From Pseudophaeomoniella oleicola (lineage: Eukaryota; Ascomycota; Eurotiomycetes; Phaeomoniellales; Phaeomoniellaceae): a DNA stretch of 64,000 bases. Where the stretch lies: NCBI GenBank assembly GCA_003868215.1, contig QWDQ01000001.1:868001-932000 (forward strand), read 5' to 3'. Below are positions 22,873-34,482 of the stretch, piece by piece. The notes below the pieces were generated by a model. The model saw only the letters and a list, made by a program, of their open reading frames with translations, was not told where the DNA came from and ran no database searches. How positions within the stretch are numbered: position 1 is the stretch's first letter; every line of letters starts with the position of its first letter. The position numbers were made by a program, and so were the translations under genes.

Positions 22873-25050
22873 ATGCCCACCATCGCGGTCGACAAGGCCG
22901 CATTGTACAAGGAGCTTGGACAAGAGTAGGTTGCAGTCCTTGTTGCCTTTAGATCGCCGCTTACACCAAGACCAACCAGATATACAACTCAGGAGTTTGA
23001 CGAGTTATGTTTCGAGTTTGGTATGTAAAAAGTGAAGGGCTCACTCAATGCGCCAGCTAACGGACTGCCAGGTATTGAGCTCGATGAAGACGTGTGTCCC
23101 AAATATTTGCCATTCTTGGCCTTAGTCTGATTGAATGAATAGACAACCGACTCCGAGAGACCTATCGTCAATGGCGTACAGGAGGCTCCGCAGTTGAAGA
23201 TCGAAATCCCGGCCAATCGGTATGGAAATGAAGGAACATACCGGGAGCTGAACATGCCTAGCTGACCCTGTATTAGATATGATATGCTATGTTTCGAAGG
23301 TATAGCACTCATGCTCAACATATTTCGAGAAAAGATGCCGATACCAAACTATCGGCTGGTTGCGCCGCCAAGTGGAGAGCTACAGTCATTGACAATCAAG
23401 CCTGAGGTTCGTGCTGTGAAATGCGCCATTGGATGGAGCATATCTGATGCGAGAACAGACTGCGAAGATAAGACCATACGCTGCGGCGGCGATTCTTCGA
23501 GACGTTACATTCACACAAGCACGCTACGAGTCTTTCATCGCCCTACAGGACAAGCTTCATCAGAACCTTGCGAGACAGAGGACCTTGGTGGCCATAGGCA
23601 CTCACGACTTGGATACTATCAAAGGACCTTTTACCTATGAAGCTCTCCCGCCTCAAGATTTCAGCTTCAGGCCCCTGAATCAAGAGAAAGAGATGACTGC
23701 CAAGGATATGATGACATTCTATGAAGTACGTTGTCGAGATTCTGTAACTAACGAGTGCTCTTTGGCTAATGATCTATAGAATGACCGACATCTAGGAAGA
23801 TACCTCCACATCATCAAAGATTCTCCCGTATATCCGGTGATATTTGATGCAAACAGAGTAGTGTGCTCGATGCCTCCTATAATCAATGGAGACCATTCCA
23901 AGATCTCAACCAGGACCCAAAATGTTTTGATCGAATGCACAGCCACTGATAAGACGAAGTTGGAGATTGTCATCAATATCATGGTTGCGATGTTCTCTCA
24001 GTACTGCGAGGAACCCTTTACGTACGTTCTAGTATGAAATGGTGGCTCGGCGATTTGCTAATATTTCCTAGAATTGAGCCTGTTAACGTCGTCTCCGAAC
24101 ATAATGGAGAGTCACGACAATGCCCTGATTTGACACCACGGGAAACAGAAGCCGAAGTTGACTATATCAATGAGTGCTGTGGATTAAATTTGTCGCCTCA
24201 GCAGATCTGCAAGATGTTGACCAGAATGTCTTACCACGCGACGCCTTCTAAAAGCGATAAGAATATCATCGACGTTGCAGTACCGCCAACCAGAGCCGAT
24301 GTCCTCCACCAGGCAGATATTATGGAAGATGTTGCTATTGCCTACGGTTTCAACAATCTCCCACGTTCGTTCCCATCCAAATCTGGGACCGTTGCTGCAC
24401 CTTTGGCAGTCAATAAATTCTCCGATATCATTCGGGTAGAAGCTGCCATGGCAGGCTGGTCCGAAGTCATGCCTCTTATCCTGTGTTCCCATGACGAGAA
24501 CTTCGCCTGGCTAAACCGAGTCGATGATGGAACAACGGCAGTGCGGTTGGCTAATCCGAAAACTCTCGAGTATCAGGTGGTTCGCACCACCCTCCTCCCT
24601 GGTCTACTGAAAACAATACGCGAAAACAAAAGCCACAGCGTGCCTATCAAGATTTTCGAAGTCAGCGACGTAGCATTCAAAGCACCGGAGCTCGAACGTA
24701 AATCACGTAACGAGCGTCATTTTGCTGCAGCGTGGTATGGCAAGACTTCCGGCTTTGAGGTCGTTCATGGTCTTCTTGACCGTATCATGTTGATGCTTAG
24801 ATCTGCCTTTGTGACAAAGGAAGAAGGACTTGGTGACACGAACAAAGAAGTCGCAGGGTTCAAATATTGGATCCAAGAAGTTGACGATAAGACCTTCTTC
24901 CCGGGGCATGCAGCTAGTATCCATGTGGGAGTAGGGAACAAGGAATATAGAGTGGGAGTGTTTGGCGTTTTGCATCCGACCGTACTGGAGAAGTTTGAGT
25001 TGAAATACCCGGTCAGTACACTCGAGATGAATCTCGAAGTCTTCCTGTGA
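22873..25050 (+). CDS. FRS1: Cytosolic phenylalanyl-tRNA synthetase, beta subunit
   Basis: Beta subunit of the alpha2-beta2 enzyme that charges tRNA-Phe. Eight exons: 22873-22925, 22980-23020, 23072-23091 (20 nt), 23143-23219, 23277-23406, 23459-23725, 23780-24021 and 24072-25050, joining to 602 residues, the normal length for eukaryotic cytosolic beta subunits. Landmarks: [50 protein letters not shown], the B5-type part around [13 protein letters not shown] and [26 protein letters not shown], and the catalytic-like C-terminus ([35 protein letters not shown]). The join 23406/23459 was chosen because it restores KPETAKIRPY; it uses a GTTCGT donor. The alternative GTGCTG donor at 23411 with acceptor 23453 would give a slightly different residue string there. 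Confidence 0.95.
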
Positions 25051-25532
25051 GCAGAGTGGGTAGAGTCAGGTTTTTTAAAAGCAAAAAATCATGCCTCAAT
25101 GCGGCTTCTGAAGTGATGAATAGATGAAATACGGTAAAAAAAGAGGATTGAGATAGAGGTACCAACCGAAAAGGATAGGGAACCTCAACCTAGTATTTTA
25201 TAAAGCAATTCCAAGGTCAGACTGCAGACACATCAAGTTCAGAGACACGAACCCCGCGCAGTGACGTATCAGGGATTAATCTACGGAGACGTGAAACCCT
25301 TTTGAGGCACGAGAAGACACTGTTAAATTTTGAACAATTTTCCTCATTTAAGAGATTGATGAAGGCAGTTCATTCGTACAGAAAGAACCTGCTTTTTGCA
25401 TCGTTCGCACGACCGCACGCCCCCCGGAAAGGGAGGCTTAGAGCCGGATGCATACTGCAGTAACTCGCATATGCTTCATCCCACATAGAAAACCTGAAAA
25501 GAACCAACAACCCCGGTATCTGGCCATGCAAT
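25051..25532. other. Convergent intergenic region (FRS1 / RPS3)
   Basis: 3' flanks only; no gene or clear structure seen. Confidence 0.5.
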
Positions 25533-26434
25533 CTATTCCTGAGCAAACTCTGCGTTCGCTTCCCCTGGTGCACCCTGCTCCTCTGCCAGCCTTGCATCTT
25601 GAGCCTGTTGTGCTTGAAGGGCCTTGGCACCGTAGTCCTGTGACATTGGTTGAACGACTGGGTTCTCTTCCTTTGGCTCGATGATGGTGACACTGTCTGG
25701 GAGAGACTTTTGTGGGCCAGCCTTGCCTTCTGGGTCAGCACCGCGCATGATCTTGACCTTGATACCGAGGACACCTTGGCGGAGGAGGACGTGACGAGTA
25801 GCGCTGTCGATGAAGTCCTTTGCTGGTTGACCGGAGTGGATCATGAAACCATCCTGTCAAAAAAGGTTAGTATCCTTTATTATGTCTGAAAAGCTGGTAC
25901 GCACAGTGAACTTCATGGACTTGGCACGAGCAGCACGAAGCTTGCCAGAAACAACTACTTCACAACCCTTGGCTCCAGACTCCATAATGAATCGCAGAAC
26001 ACCGTAGCATGCCCTTCTTACGGCCAAACCGTTAAGCAACTTGTATCGTAAAGACTCGCACTGAGCGACGGCCGAGAGACCACGGTTCTGAACCTTAGCG
26101 GCATAAAGAGAGACGCTGTTCTCTGGGAATTTGAAGCGCTTCTGGATCAGAGAGGTGAGTTCACGGATTCTGCGACCTTGCTCTCCGAGAACTTCCTGGG
26201 TGTGTGTTGCGCGGATGACTATTGCATATGTTAATATCTTCTCTTGCTGCTCAAAAAGCTGTCTTCTCGGAGAGACGTACTGATATCGGTGACAGTGGGA
26301 GTGACTCGGACTTCGACACCTGAGTAACCCTCCTCAGCGAGTTCACGCTGGAAGAACTCGTTCAATTCGGCATAGAAGACACCATCAGCGACGAACTTTC
26401 TCTTTTTAGAGATAGCACCTTGAACGGCGGCCAT
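25533..26434 (-). CDS. RPS3: 40S ribosomal protein uS3
   Basis: Small-subunit protein at the mRNA entry tunnel. Exons 26434-26281, 26218-25905 and 25853-25533 (introns 62 and 51 bp) give 262 residues. Nearly every stretch matches the family: [18 protein letters not shown], the KH-domain region with [36 protein letters not shown], and [19 protein letters not shown]. The Ala/Glu/Gln-rich tail after EPKEENP is typical of filamentous ascomycetes. The 308 bp between its start and the nucleoside hydrolase stop must hold its promoter. Confidence 0.98.
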
Positions 26435-26742
26435 GATTGCTGTTGACTCCGGAAGATTGACTGAGGGCGAAAGAGTCAAATGACTTGAGTTTGTTGGTCG
26501 GCGAGATGCTGGCTTGGTTTGCTGCTCTTCGCGAAAGTGAGATATCGAAGACGATGTGGTGCCCTTGAATTTCTCTGTGTGTTGTGGAAAATAGGGTTTA
26601 GTGGGTCTTGGCGTATTACATAATCAATATCTTTCTGTCTATCAAAACTCCAACCGTACGGAGAATCCGTACTTTCTATGGTCCAGCAGATTCATGATCC
26701 TAGGCTTGTCACCGAGGTGCCATATTTATCTTCGTAGGTATC
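26435..26742. other. Short RPS3 promoter and nucleoside hydrolase 3' flank
   Basis: 308 bp between the RPS3 ATG (26434, minus) and the stop of the next minus-strand gene (26743). Both genes run the same way, so the RPS3 promoter lies close to the hydrolase terminator. Confidence 0.5.
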
Positions 26743-27958
26743 TCAGTCTATCCTTGATTTTAGCTCCGCAGCCTCCAGACAATCATTCAAAATGCTCCAG
26801 AATTTCTTCCCGTCAAACCCTCTTGGAATGATTACTCCTTCCTCCGCTTTAGAGATTTTAGTTCTACCTACCTGAACACCTGATAGCTCGACTTCCACCT
26901 TCCACCTTTCACCTTGGTCGTGAAAAGGTATCTTCAAGTTCTTATCCGTACAATTGGCGAAGATGAATGCGACCGCGAGGGGATCATGTAACGGGGGCCC
27001 GTCGTTCAGGCTGAACACTTCCGCGTAAGTATCAGCGAAGAACATGAGGAGTTCATGAAACATCTGCCGTAACCTAGTAGCGGGCCTTGGATGTTCTGGC
27101 GTTATGTCGGTGTGTCGCCTCTCGCCATACAATACCATGTGTTGGACGTTTACATCAGCAAATGCTTGATGAGTCAAGTCCAGGGGTGCGATCATTGTCT
27201 TTTTGGCCAGTGCAGGGTTGCCGAAGAGTGATTGAGCAGACTCGGGGTCACACCATATATTGAACTCTGCGTAAGGAGTCCAGTTGCCAATGCGAGATTT
27301 GAGTACTCCGGATTCGTCGTAAAATGAGGGACCCAATGGGACGGAAGTATATCCACCACCGATGGCACCTCCCATGATATTTAGGCCACTGATATGGTCA
27401 ACGAGGTCTGGAAAAGTTGAAAAAAGCAATGCGACGTTTGTCATCGCTCCTGTTGCAATCACCCAAGCAGTATGAGGTTTCTGTCTTCTGAGCGCGTCGT
27501 ACATATCGTAGATGGGGTTGCAAGCTGTCACGGCGCTTCTAGATGAATTTGGAAGCAGATCTGTGCCATCGAGACCGCTGTCACCATGGATATCCGGAGC
27601 GTGGTGTGGTGTTCTGCAGAATGGCTTTCTTGCTCCGGGATATACAGGTATATCAGGACGGCCTATGGCTTCCAAAACTCTCAAAGCGTTCTTCGTGGTC
27701 TTCTCAAGAGAGGCATTCCCGTGAATTGTAGACACACCCAGCAGCTCTAATGCGGGATGGAAGGCTGCAAAAAGAATTGCAAAGGCATCCTACTATGCTA
27801 TCAATGGGAGAGCACAAACCCCGCTATACAACCACTCACATCATGACCTGGCTATGTAAGCAAATCACGACGACCGGCCCAACGAGCCATTGGCTAAGGT
27901 ATGTATTATCTGCATGCTTACCTGGATCACAATCTAGCCACACTGGGATCTTTTCCAT
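26743..27958 (-). CDS. Inosine/uridine-preferring nucleoside hydrolase
   Basis: Hydrolyses the N-glycosidic bond of ribonucleosides to base plus ribose (nucleoside salvage). Exons on the minus strand: 27958-27922, an 8-nt microexon 27847-27840, and 27789-26743; introns are 74 and 50 bp; total 363 residues. The calcium-binding signature DCDPGHDD (Asp9, Asp11, Asp15, Asp16) is assembled across both splice junctions: exon 1 gives DCDP plus one base, the microexon completes G and adds HD, and exon 3 supplies the last D. Other family marks: VSTIHGNAS, WVIATGAMTNVAL, GLNIMGGAIGGG, YAEFNIWCDPESA and PPLHDPLAVAF. All metal ligands are present. The microexon is needed to keep frame and motif, so confidence in it is high. 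Confidence 0.92.
27840..27847 (-). other. 8-nt microexon of the nucleoside hydrolase gene
   Basis: Flanked by ...GCCAG upstream and GTGAGT downstream on the minus strand. The bases GTCATGAT complete Gly13 and encode His14-Asp15 of the catalytic DCDPGHDD motif. Leaving it out destroys both frame and metal site. Confidence 0.88.
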
Positions 27959-28332
27959 GGCAAGACGCAATGTCCTGATATCCTCTGGAATCAACGTTGA
28001 TAAAACCAAGATGTATCAGTAAGTCTTTGTATGTACATAGTGCTTATCCCGCGCATTCCGATCTTATCGGTGGGGGTTGTTGAAAAACGGGCCGCTGATC
28101 TTACCTAACTCAAAAATTAAACAGAATAAAGATAGTCCTCACCGCGCATGGTGATTGAGGCTCTTACGGACCGCAGGGATCCTATGGAACCACGTCGTCA
28201 ATTACATTCTCTCTGGAAGTAGCCAACGTTTTTCAAGGAAAAAAGCCATCTTGCTGCCCGACAATCTTGCAGAAAGGCTGCGCAGAGGCTTCATAAGAGT
28301 ACGAAGATGCTGAAGTTTTCGCAATTCTTGCA
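27959..28332. other. Divergent promoter region (nucleoside hydrolase / PXA protein)
   Basis: 374 bp between two divergent start codons; no coding content. Confidence 0.5.
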
Positions 28333-31300
28333 ATGAGCGCACATCCGTTGCGTTCTCCTTTACCTCCTCATCTTCTGTCTGCGAAAGCGTCGGCAACGTC
28401 ACAGGGCTCTAGTCTTTCGGCTACCGCAAATTCTACACCCGCTATTTCTAGATCATCTTCAGAAGCAAGGTCCTCAAAAGGCAGCAAGACTTCGGTCAAT
28501 AGTGACTACGCAAGTGAGAAGGCCACTGTTGCTCTGATAAGGCGATGGCTATGTCAATCCGCCAGTCATGGCGACGCGTCTACACTGCAGAAACCAATCG
28601 GAGAGCTTCTGCCACCATTGACCAGTTCCAATGAGGTCGACTTACAGCTCTACGCCATCATCGCTGTCATCATCAAGGACTTTGTTTATGCCTGGTACTC
28701 CAAAATCACACCGGACCATGTCTTTGTCGATGAAGTTGTCCAGATCATCGCGCATTGTACTCGGGCTCTAGAGCAAAGGCTTCGAAGAGTCGATATATCA
28801 GAACTAGTGCTAGATGAGGTTCCTGCTCTCATCGAGTCACATGTTGAAGGTCTGATCCATGATTCGTATTCGTCTGTTCGTCACATTGCTAACGTGCCAT
28901 TCTCAGCCTGTCGCATAGCACTTGCCTCGAGCGCAACTTCTCCTTACGATGTAGAGCCTAGACGACTTTACCATTACCTCAATGCGCATCCTGCGATGAA
29001 GCCCGTCCCTGACGGGGAACCTGAGTCTGCAATCCGACAGGCTGAGAATGAGACAACCTATCGTCAACTACTCATTCATGGAACTCTAGCCGTGTTGCTA
29101 CCGACGGAAGATTTGGAAAACGTCTGCTTGAGGACATTGGTCGCAGATGTCATCGCCGATCTTATCATGGGTCAAGGTGTTGGGAACAAAGCTTGTCAGC
29201 CATGGTTCATCTGGGAAGCGATGATGAAAGTTGTTGAGGCAGCAAAAGCACGCATTGAGCCGAAAGCTACAGGCGAGGAGATCCAAGTCAACACTAAACA
29301 TCAACTTGAGAGATTCGGCCTATTGTATTCTAAAGAGGAAGCTTCTTGGCATGATTCGTCCACTGCCCGCCAATCAAGGGTTTCGGCCCTCTTTTGGCGC
29401 ATCCTCCAATACTGTTATCTCACATACCTCTTCCTTCGATTCATTATCTTGGGACTGAACCATGCTCGATCCACAGGCTCTGGCCCCCCTTCACTTGCTT
29501 CGCTCAGAACAAATCCAACATCTCCGGTGCAGTCACGGACGAACGGCCTCTTGACACCATCTTCTTCCTGGTCTGGCGCGTCCTGGCCACTAAGGCGACC
29601 TATCCTCGAATACCGATTATTCTCTATGACCGCAAGACTTCTTGATCTATCGACTCGCATGCCGTGGCTTTTAGGTTCGCTGCTATGGTGCCAACATACA
29701 ATCGTATCTGGAGCGGGCCGGGTAGGTGATACGGACGGTCTACTTGATAGGTAAGACGCTATTTTCCCTTTAGTCAGTTATCCATTCTCGCACCCCCTCA
29801 CAAACTCTTCCTCTCCCTGTTGGGAGACTGTTACGCCTGTTCAGTGGTCAAACCATGTTGGAACATAACCACTCCGATGCAGATCCGCAGGAATCTCTGA
29901 TCACTTGACTTCCCGCTTGGCCAATCCTGAGACAGAAGTACTCTTCGCGAGCAGCGGTCCCATTTCGGTAATCAGGAGGTCCGAGACCGAAACGAGACCT
30001 TACGCTGGTATTGCTCTTACAAACCCGATTTTCCTTACGCCGTATTTACGGTAAATTATGGTTTTGTTACGGACAGTACAAATTCGTGTTTTTCTGGTCT
30101 GCAATTTTTCTGATTGGTGGTTTATTGAATTAAATCCTATCCTGGCCAAGCGCTCGGGCACTTTATGGCTTGCAGGGATCAGAACCAGACTGCGCGGTTT
30201 CAAGCGGCCCTCAAGTAATGTCCCGTCATGAATAGCAAAAGTCGAGCTTTTCTGAGGGTGGGTGACCTACGCCTGGTTGACCCTATGCTGCCCTTTGCTG
30301 CCCAATGCTACGACATAAGCGAAGCCAACATGTGCAACATTTTAAGCGCTGCCAGCCTCAGCAGATCCTATTATACTGGCCCCCAACAATTCGGATTAGA
30401 CCATTTCGCCATTTTGCAAAAGGCCCGTCGAGTTGATCATCTCAAAAGCAGATTATCAATATACCTCGTGTTATACTACATGATGGAGAAAACAAAACAA
30501 AGCCGTCTATGGGGAACGGGCCTGCCCTCGCTCCCTTGGCTTCCGCAGAATCAAGGACTGCTTTTCGCCTCCAATGGATTGCACAGGATTGAGATGACAA
30601 AAGCTTGACAATCAGCACTGCGAAGACCAATCCGTTTTAGGCCAGCCGAACTTTTTCATCCCGTCTTTCCCAACGATACCTGGCGGTGAGCACAGCGGTA
30701 GCCAAACTCTGATCTACTCGCGACAAATATCGACTTAGAATGACTAGATGGATGGATGGGTTGGTCAAACGAACGCCTCATTCTTGTTGCAGAATGGCCT
30801 TTTCCCGGAATTGGTTCAGGTTATGCAAGAGGGATCAAGTCCAAGGAAGAATTTACACCCTGTGAAGGTCCCGCGTTATGCGAATCGGCAACAAAAATCT
30901 TGGGGTACCTAGCCCCAGTCATAACTCCTGTCCAATTTGTGAGGCACGGGTCAACCTTAGCTCGTACCTGGACATTCCATGGTGTGGCGCTTGACACAAA
31001 TCATTTCGGCCCATTCTGCTGCCACAAGCCCTGCATTTTTCTGCTTTACAAGGCACGGCGCGGGGATGCTCATGCAGGTATTGTAGGGCACATGGGATCA
31101 TCAACGTTCACGCCAATGAGGCACTATTCACCACGCGAAACTGTCATCCCATGTCTTGTGGCTTTTCACATGTGATTTTCACTGGCCATCACCCACCTGC
31201 TTTTCCGGGCTATCCCTTCCGGATATAGAGCGAGCGCCGAACATCAGTCGCCTGTGTGGTCAATTCAACTGTTGCCAAGGCACGCGACGCGATGGTCGCT

Positions 31301-32113
31301 GTGTGATACGCTGACCAGACTTGCATATGCGGTTGCAACGTCTTTCTTTCTATTAACGACTGCATCGTACTCAACTACGCCTAATCTGCATTCTGGGCTT
31401 CCTTTGGACAATGACCAAATGACGACAATGCAACATGCTTCAGACCATAAGCGCTCACGGTCTCGATGAAATTCTCCGTGGCAATGACTTTATCGTCCTG
31501 CTACATTATTAATGAAGCAAATCACGTGTCCACTTTCTCCTGTCTCCGTTGTCTAATGCTCATTACAGTCATACGATGCTGATGCTCTGATTTCATGATA
31601 TACGGCGCGAGCTGACAATGTTTTACCTCTCACAGATTTCTTCGTACCACCATACAGACTCGTTTTTTTCCACCAACGCTTCTTCCTCCCCTTCTGCACC
31701 AAGTCCGTATATTGGTATTCCCCAAGAATTCCCTCGGCCCCCCTGCACCACCTCCACCCTCGCCATCCGAACAACTGTTGATTCGACGAAAATGCGCGGA
31801 GGGAATACTATCCCTCATTCCCGTCTCAGTTGCGATACGTTTCTTTTCTCCAATGAACGTGGCTACCGCAGGCACAGATGAGCTTGACCCTAATGACCAC
31901 GAAATGCGTACAGGAGAGGAAGAAGTAAAAGAAGATATGATCAAACAAATTGAAGAAGGGATCTTAGATTTGTTTGCCGACGAATATATGAATAAACATC
32001 TCATCTATGGGATTATTGATCTGATTGTTTTGAAGCTGGTACCCGAATTGACGGAGGAGACACCGAGCAAGGTTTTGGGAGAGAGGTGTGGGAGAGATGA
32101 AGGAGATCTCTGA
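28333..32113 (+). CDS. PXA-domain protein, gene split by a 1.9-kb intron
   Basis: PXA (PX-associated) domains occur in sorting-nexin-like proteins of endosomal and lipid-contact membranes; here there is no PX or RGS domain, as in fungal Pxa1-type proteins. Exon 1 (28333-29750) ends in GRVGDTDGLLDR with a GTAAGA donor. Exon 2 (31636-32113) begins after ...CTCTCACAG and continues FLRTTIQTRFFPPTLLPPLLHQVR, then FPKNSLGPP, in the right phase, giving 631 residues. A hydrophobic segment near 360-380 (YCYLTYLFLRFIILGL) may contact membrane. The LLDRFLxxTIxTR...LLPPLL...FPxNSLGP order is what the family shows without interruption, so the two pieces belong together. A branch-like GAGCTGAC precedes the acceptor. 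Confidence 0.87.
29751..31635 (+). other. 1,885-bp intron of the PXA gene
   Basis: Thirty-fold longer than most introns here. Starts GTAAGACGC, ends ACCTCTCACAG. No terminal inverted repeats, flanking target duplication or transposon protein was recognised. It contains two plus-strand ORFs of 126 and 139 codons (30228-30608, 30756-31175) that resemble nothing I know and are probably chance. Base composition does not look depleted of GC as after heavy RIP. Confidence 0.75.
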
Positions 32114-32476
32114 CAGATTCAGCTACGGCGCCCAGTATGCTCTGGTTGGCTGACTGGCTGGCTGTTTCATTCTCGTTCGTTCGTATAGATATATAGCACA
32201 GATTGAATGCAGGCCATTGAACAATAATATGATGCAGACTCGATCGGTCCCGTCCTGTCTGCGCTGCGCCATCCTCTTCCATTGGATTTCTCTCCTGAAA
32301 AGAACGATTGATCTTCCCAGTGTGTCATATGTGTCTTCTTCCATTTTCTTTTTACTTATATTATCCTATTCCGCTTTGTTCCCCCCCCCTTTTCTCTTCC
32401 TCACTTTCTTTTCTTTTTTCCTCGTTTTTCAAAGTCGTCGAGTGAATACCTACTGTATGCTCATACGGTCTCTCAC

Positions 32477-32503
<27 letters not shown>
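32477..32503. repeat. (AG)n microsatellite
   Basis: About 13 perfect AG units, followed by degenerate purine sequence. Confidence 0.95.
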
Positions 32504-32513
<10 letters not shown>

Positions 32514-32683
32514 AGAGAAACAATATAAGCAAATGGGAACGGGAAATGTTGATTGGCCATAGCCGTGACTAAGATACCTAGGAATCTATCTACCTATCTG
32601 TCTACCTGACGATGTATCCAAGGTATAGGCATTAATTAGGTACTGGTATACTAAGTATAAATGAGTAGTAAATCAATCCCCCT

Positions 32684-32716
32684 TTCTTCTTCTTCTTCTT
32701 CTTCTTCTTCTTCTTC
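32684..32716. repeat. (TTC)n microsatellite
   Basis: Eleven TTC/CTT units without interruption. Confidence 0.95.
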
Positions 32717-34482
32717 ACACGTGTATGTATGTATATATATAATAGAATGTAAGAAAGGAGCAGATTTGACCAAAGGTGGATAAACAACCCCAAACCACCC
32801 CCCCGCGCGGCTCCCCCCCAAAAAAGGGCAGAAGAAAAGACTCTTTTCCCATGAATATCGAAACTTGAATAACTCAAGTGAAAAAGAGAAACCTTCCTCC
32901 CCAACAAAATGAAAAAAAAAAGGGAGAAGGGAGAAGGGGGGAAAAGGGAGGGAGAGATACAACACAAAAAGAAAAGAAGATTTCGAATGCAGAACCATAG
33001 GTATGAAAACACTAGACTGCTCTCCAAAAAAGAGGTAGATCGTATCGTACCACTTCTTAACTCAGTGACATAGAAGACAAACCCGAAAAAAAGAACCCCC
33101 CCCTTCCTTCCTTTGAAGATTGGTCGAAAGATAGAAGATGCAGCAAGCAATTTGTAAGCCGTCTGCTAGTTAGGCATGCATGCACCTTAGAGATCTGAAT
33201 ATGGCGGTGAAGAAGGCGCAGAAGCAGAAGATGAGAGATGAGAGAAAAAGAGAGAAAAGACGGTGTAAGTATATTATACCTGGTGCCTAATGCTTTTTCA
33301 ATTCCAACCCCACTTGCGAGAACGAATCGGCTCTTTTGAGAGGAAGAAGAAACCAAAAAAAGGGAGTAACTAAATAGAAAAGAAAAAAAGAGGATCAGAG
33401 TATTGGAATAGGAAAAAGAAACACTTTTTGATGTCCTGTTTACATATAGTCTGTCGTTGTTGTTGATGTTGGTTTGGCAAGTGTTGATAACAGAAATCAT
33501 TAATGACATAGATGAACAAAAACAAAGCCCTCCCTAGGTGACCGATCACGTAGCGTGACATGAGAACATGAGATATTATCAGGAGCACATGCACCCCATT
33601 TCCATACAATTCCACGGAAGAAGAAAAGGATTATTGGGATTTCCTTACGCTGCCCATCTCTGGTCCAAGGGACCAGCGTCTTTTTGACTGATCTTTTCCC
33701 AGATTTGGTCATATTCCCATGACCTCGTCGTGGATACCCAACGCTGATTCCTTGTCGCTCATAGGTTTCGCTTGTGCACATGACCTCTTTGGACTCTGAT
33801 CATCCATTTTCTGCACATGTCGGTCTGGTCCTCTCCCCCAATCTCAATTTCCCTCAAGGTGGTTCGTGTATCCTTCCATTTCCAACACAACAAGCAAAAC
33901 ATTCCCTATATGTACTGGTGCGCGATGGCAAGGAAAACATAAACAACAAGAAGAGGCAAAGGCAGAGAATAACAGTTAAACCGAAAGAAATGTGGCGCAT
34001 ATGATCGTAGGTACAGTAACTGATCGGTGATGGAGATGGTGCGGTAACGGCTCGTCGTCATCAACACCCGTGGGCATTGTTCAGCGAGAAGAATAATGTG
34101 AAGTCCAGTGCCAGAAATCAAGAGAGAGAAGAAAAAAGGGATAATGTAGAAAGGTTGCAAAAGGTGTGTGTGAATAGAAAACATATGTTGAGCCACGTGG
34201 CTGGGGTATGTCTAGTTTGTGTGATGTTTGACCTGTAGTAAATCCATCGGGTCTGACACTCGGTTTGGATCGCTCCTTGAGCTTGCGCTCGTGTCTTGGA
34301 AGGACTGTATGGTGACAAGGTGGGTTGACGATAGTAAAGTGTAAGAATAGAGCATGAAACAGTAGCCCAGAAATATATGCAAAATGTTCCTGAACAGGAT
34401 CGCCCAGGCATCGAAAGGAAGTATGAAGCAAACTAAAAATGCAAAATAATGGGAATCGAATTCGTGAATAATCGTGAAGGTG

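Larger units (their letters stand above)
32114..34482. other. Convergent gene-free region with microsatellites
   Basis: 2.4 kb between PXA (+) and the HTH gene (-). Contains (AG)n at 32477-32503, (CTT)n at 32684-32716, and several C, A and G runs between 32365 and 33110. ORFs here are low-complexity and not supported. Part must be the 3' flanks of both genes. Confidence 0.6.

Noticed and set aside
30228-31175. Two ORFs (126 and 139 codons) inside the PXA intron
   Set aside because: No recognisable features or splice logic, and no promoter signs; kept only as possible content of the intron.
32632-33150. 172-codon minus-strand ORF
   Set aside because: Its apparent protein is made of translated (CTT)n, A and C runs (poly-Lys, Ser/Phe-rich) and is explained by microsatellites.
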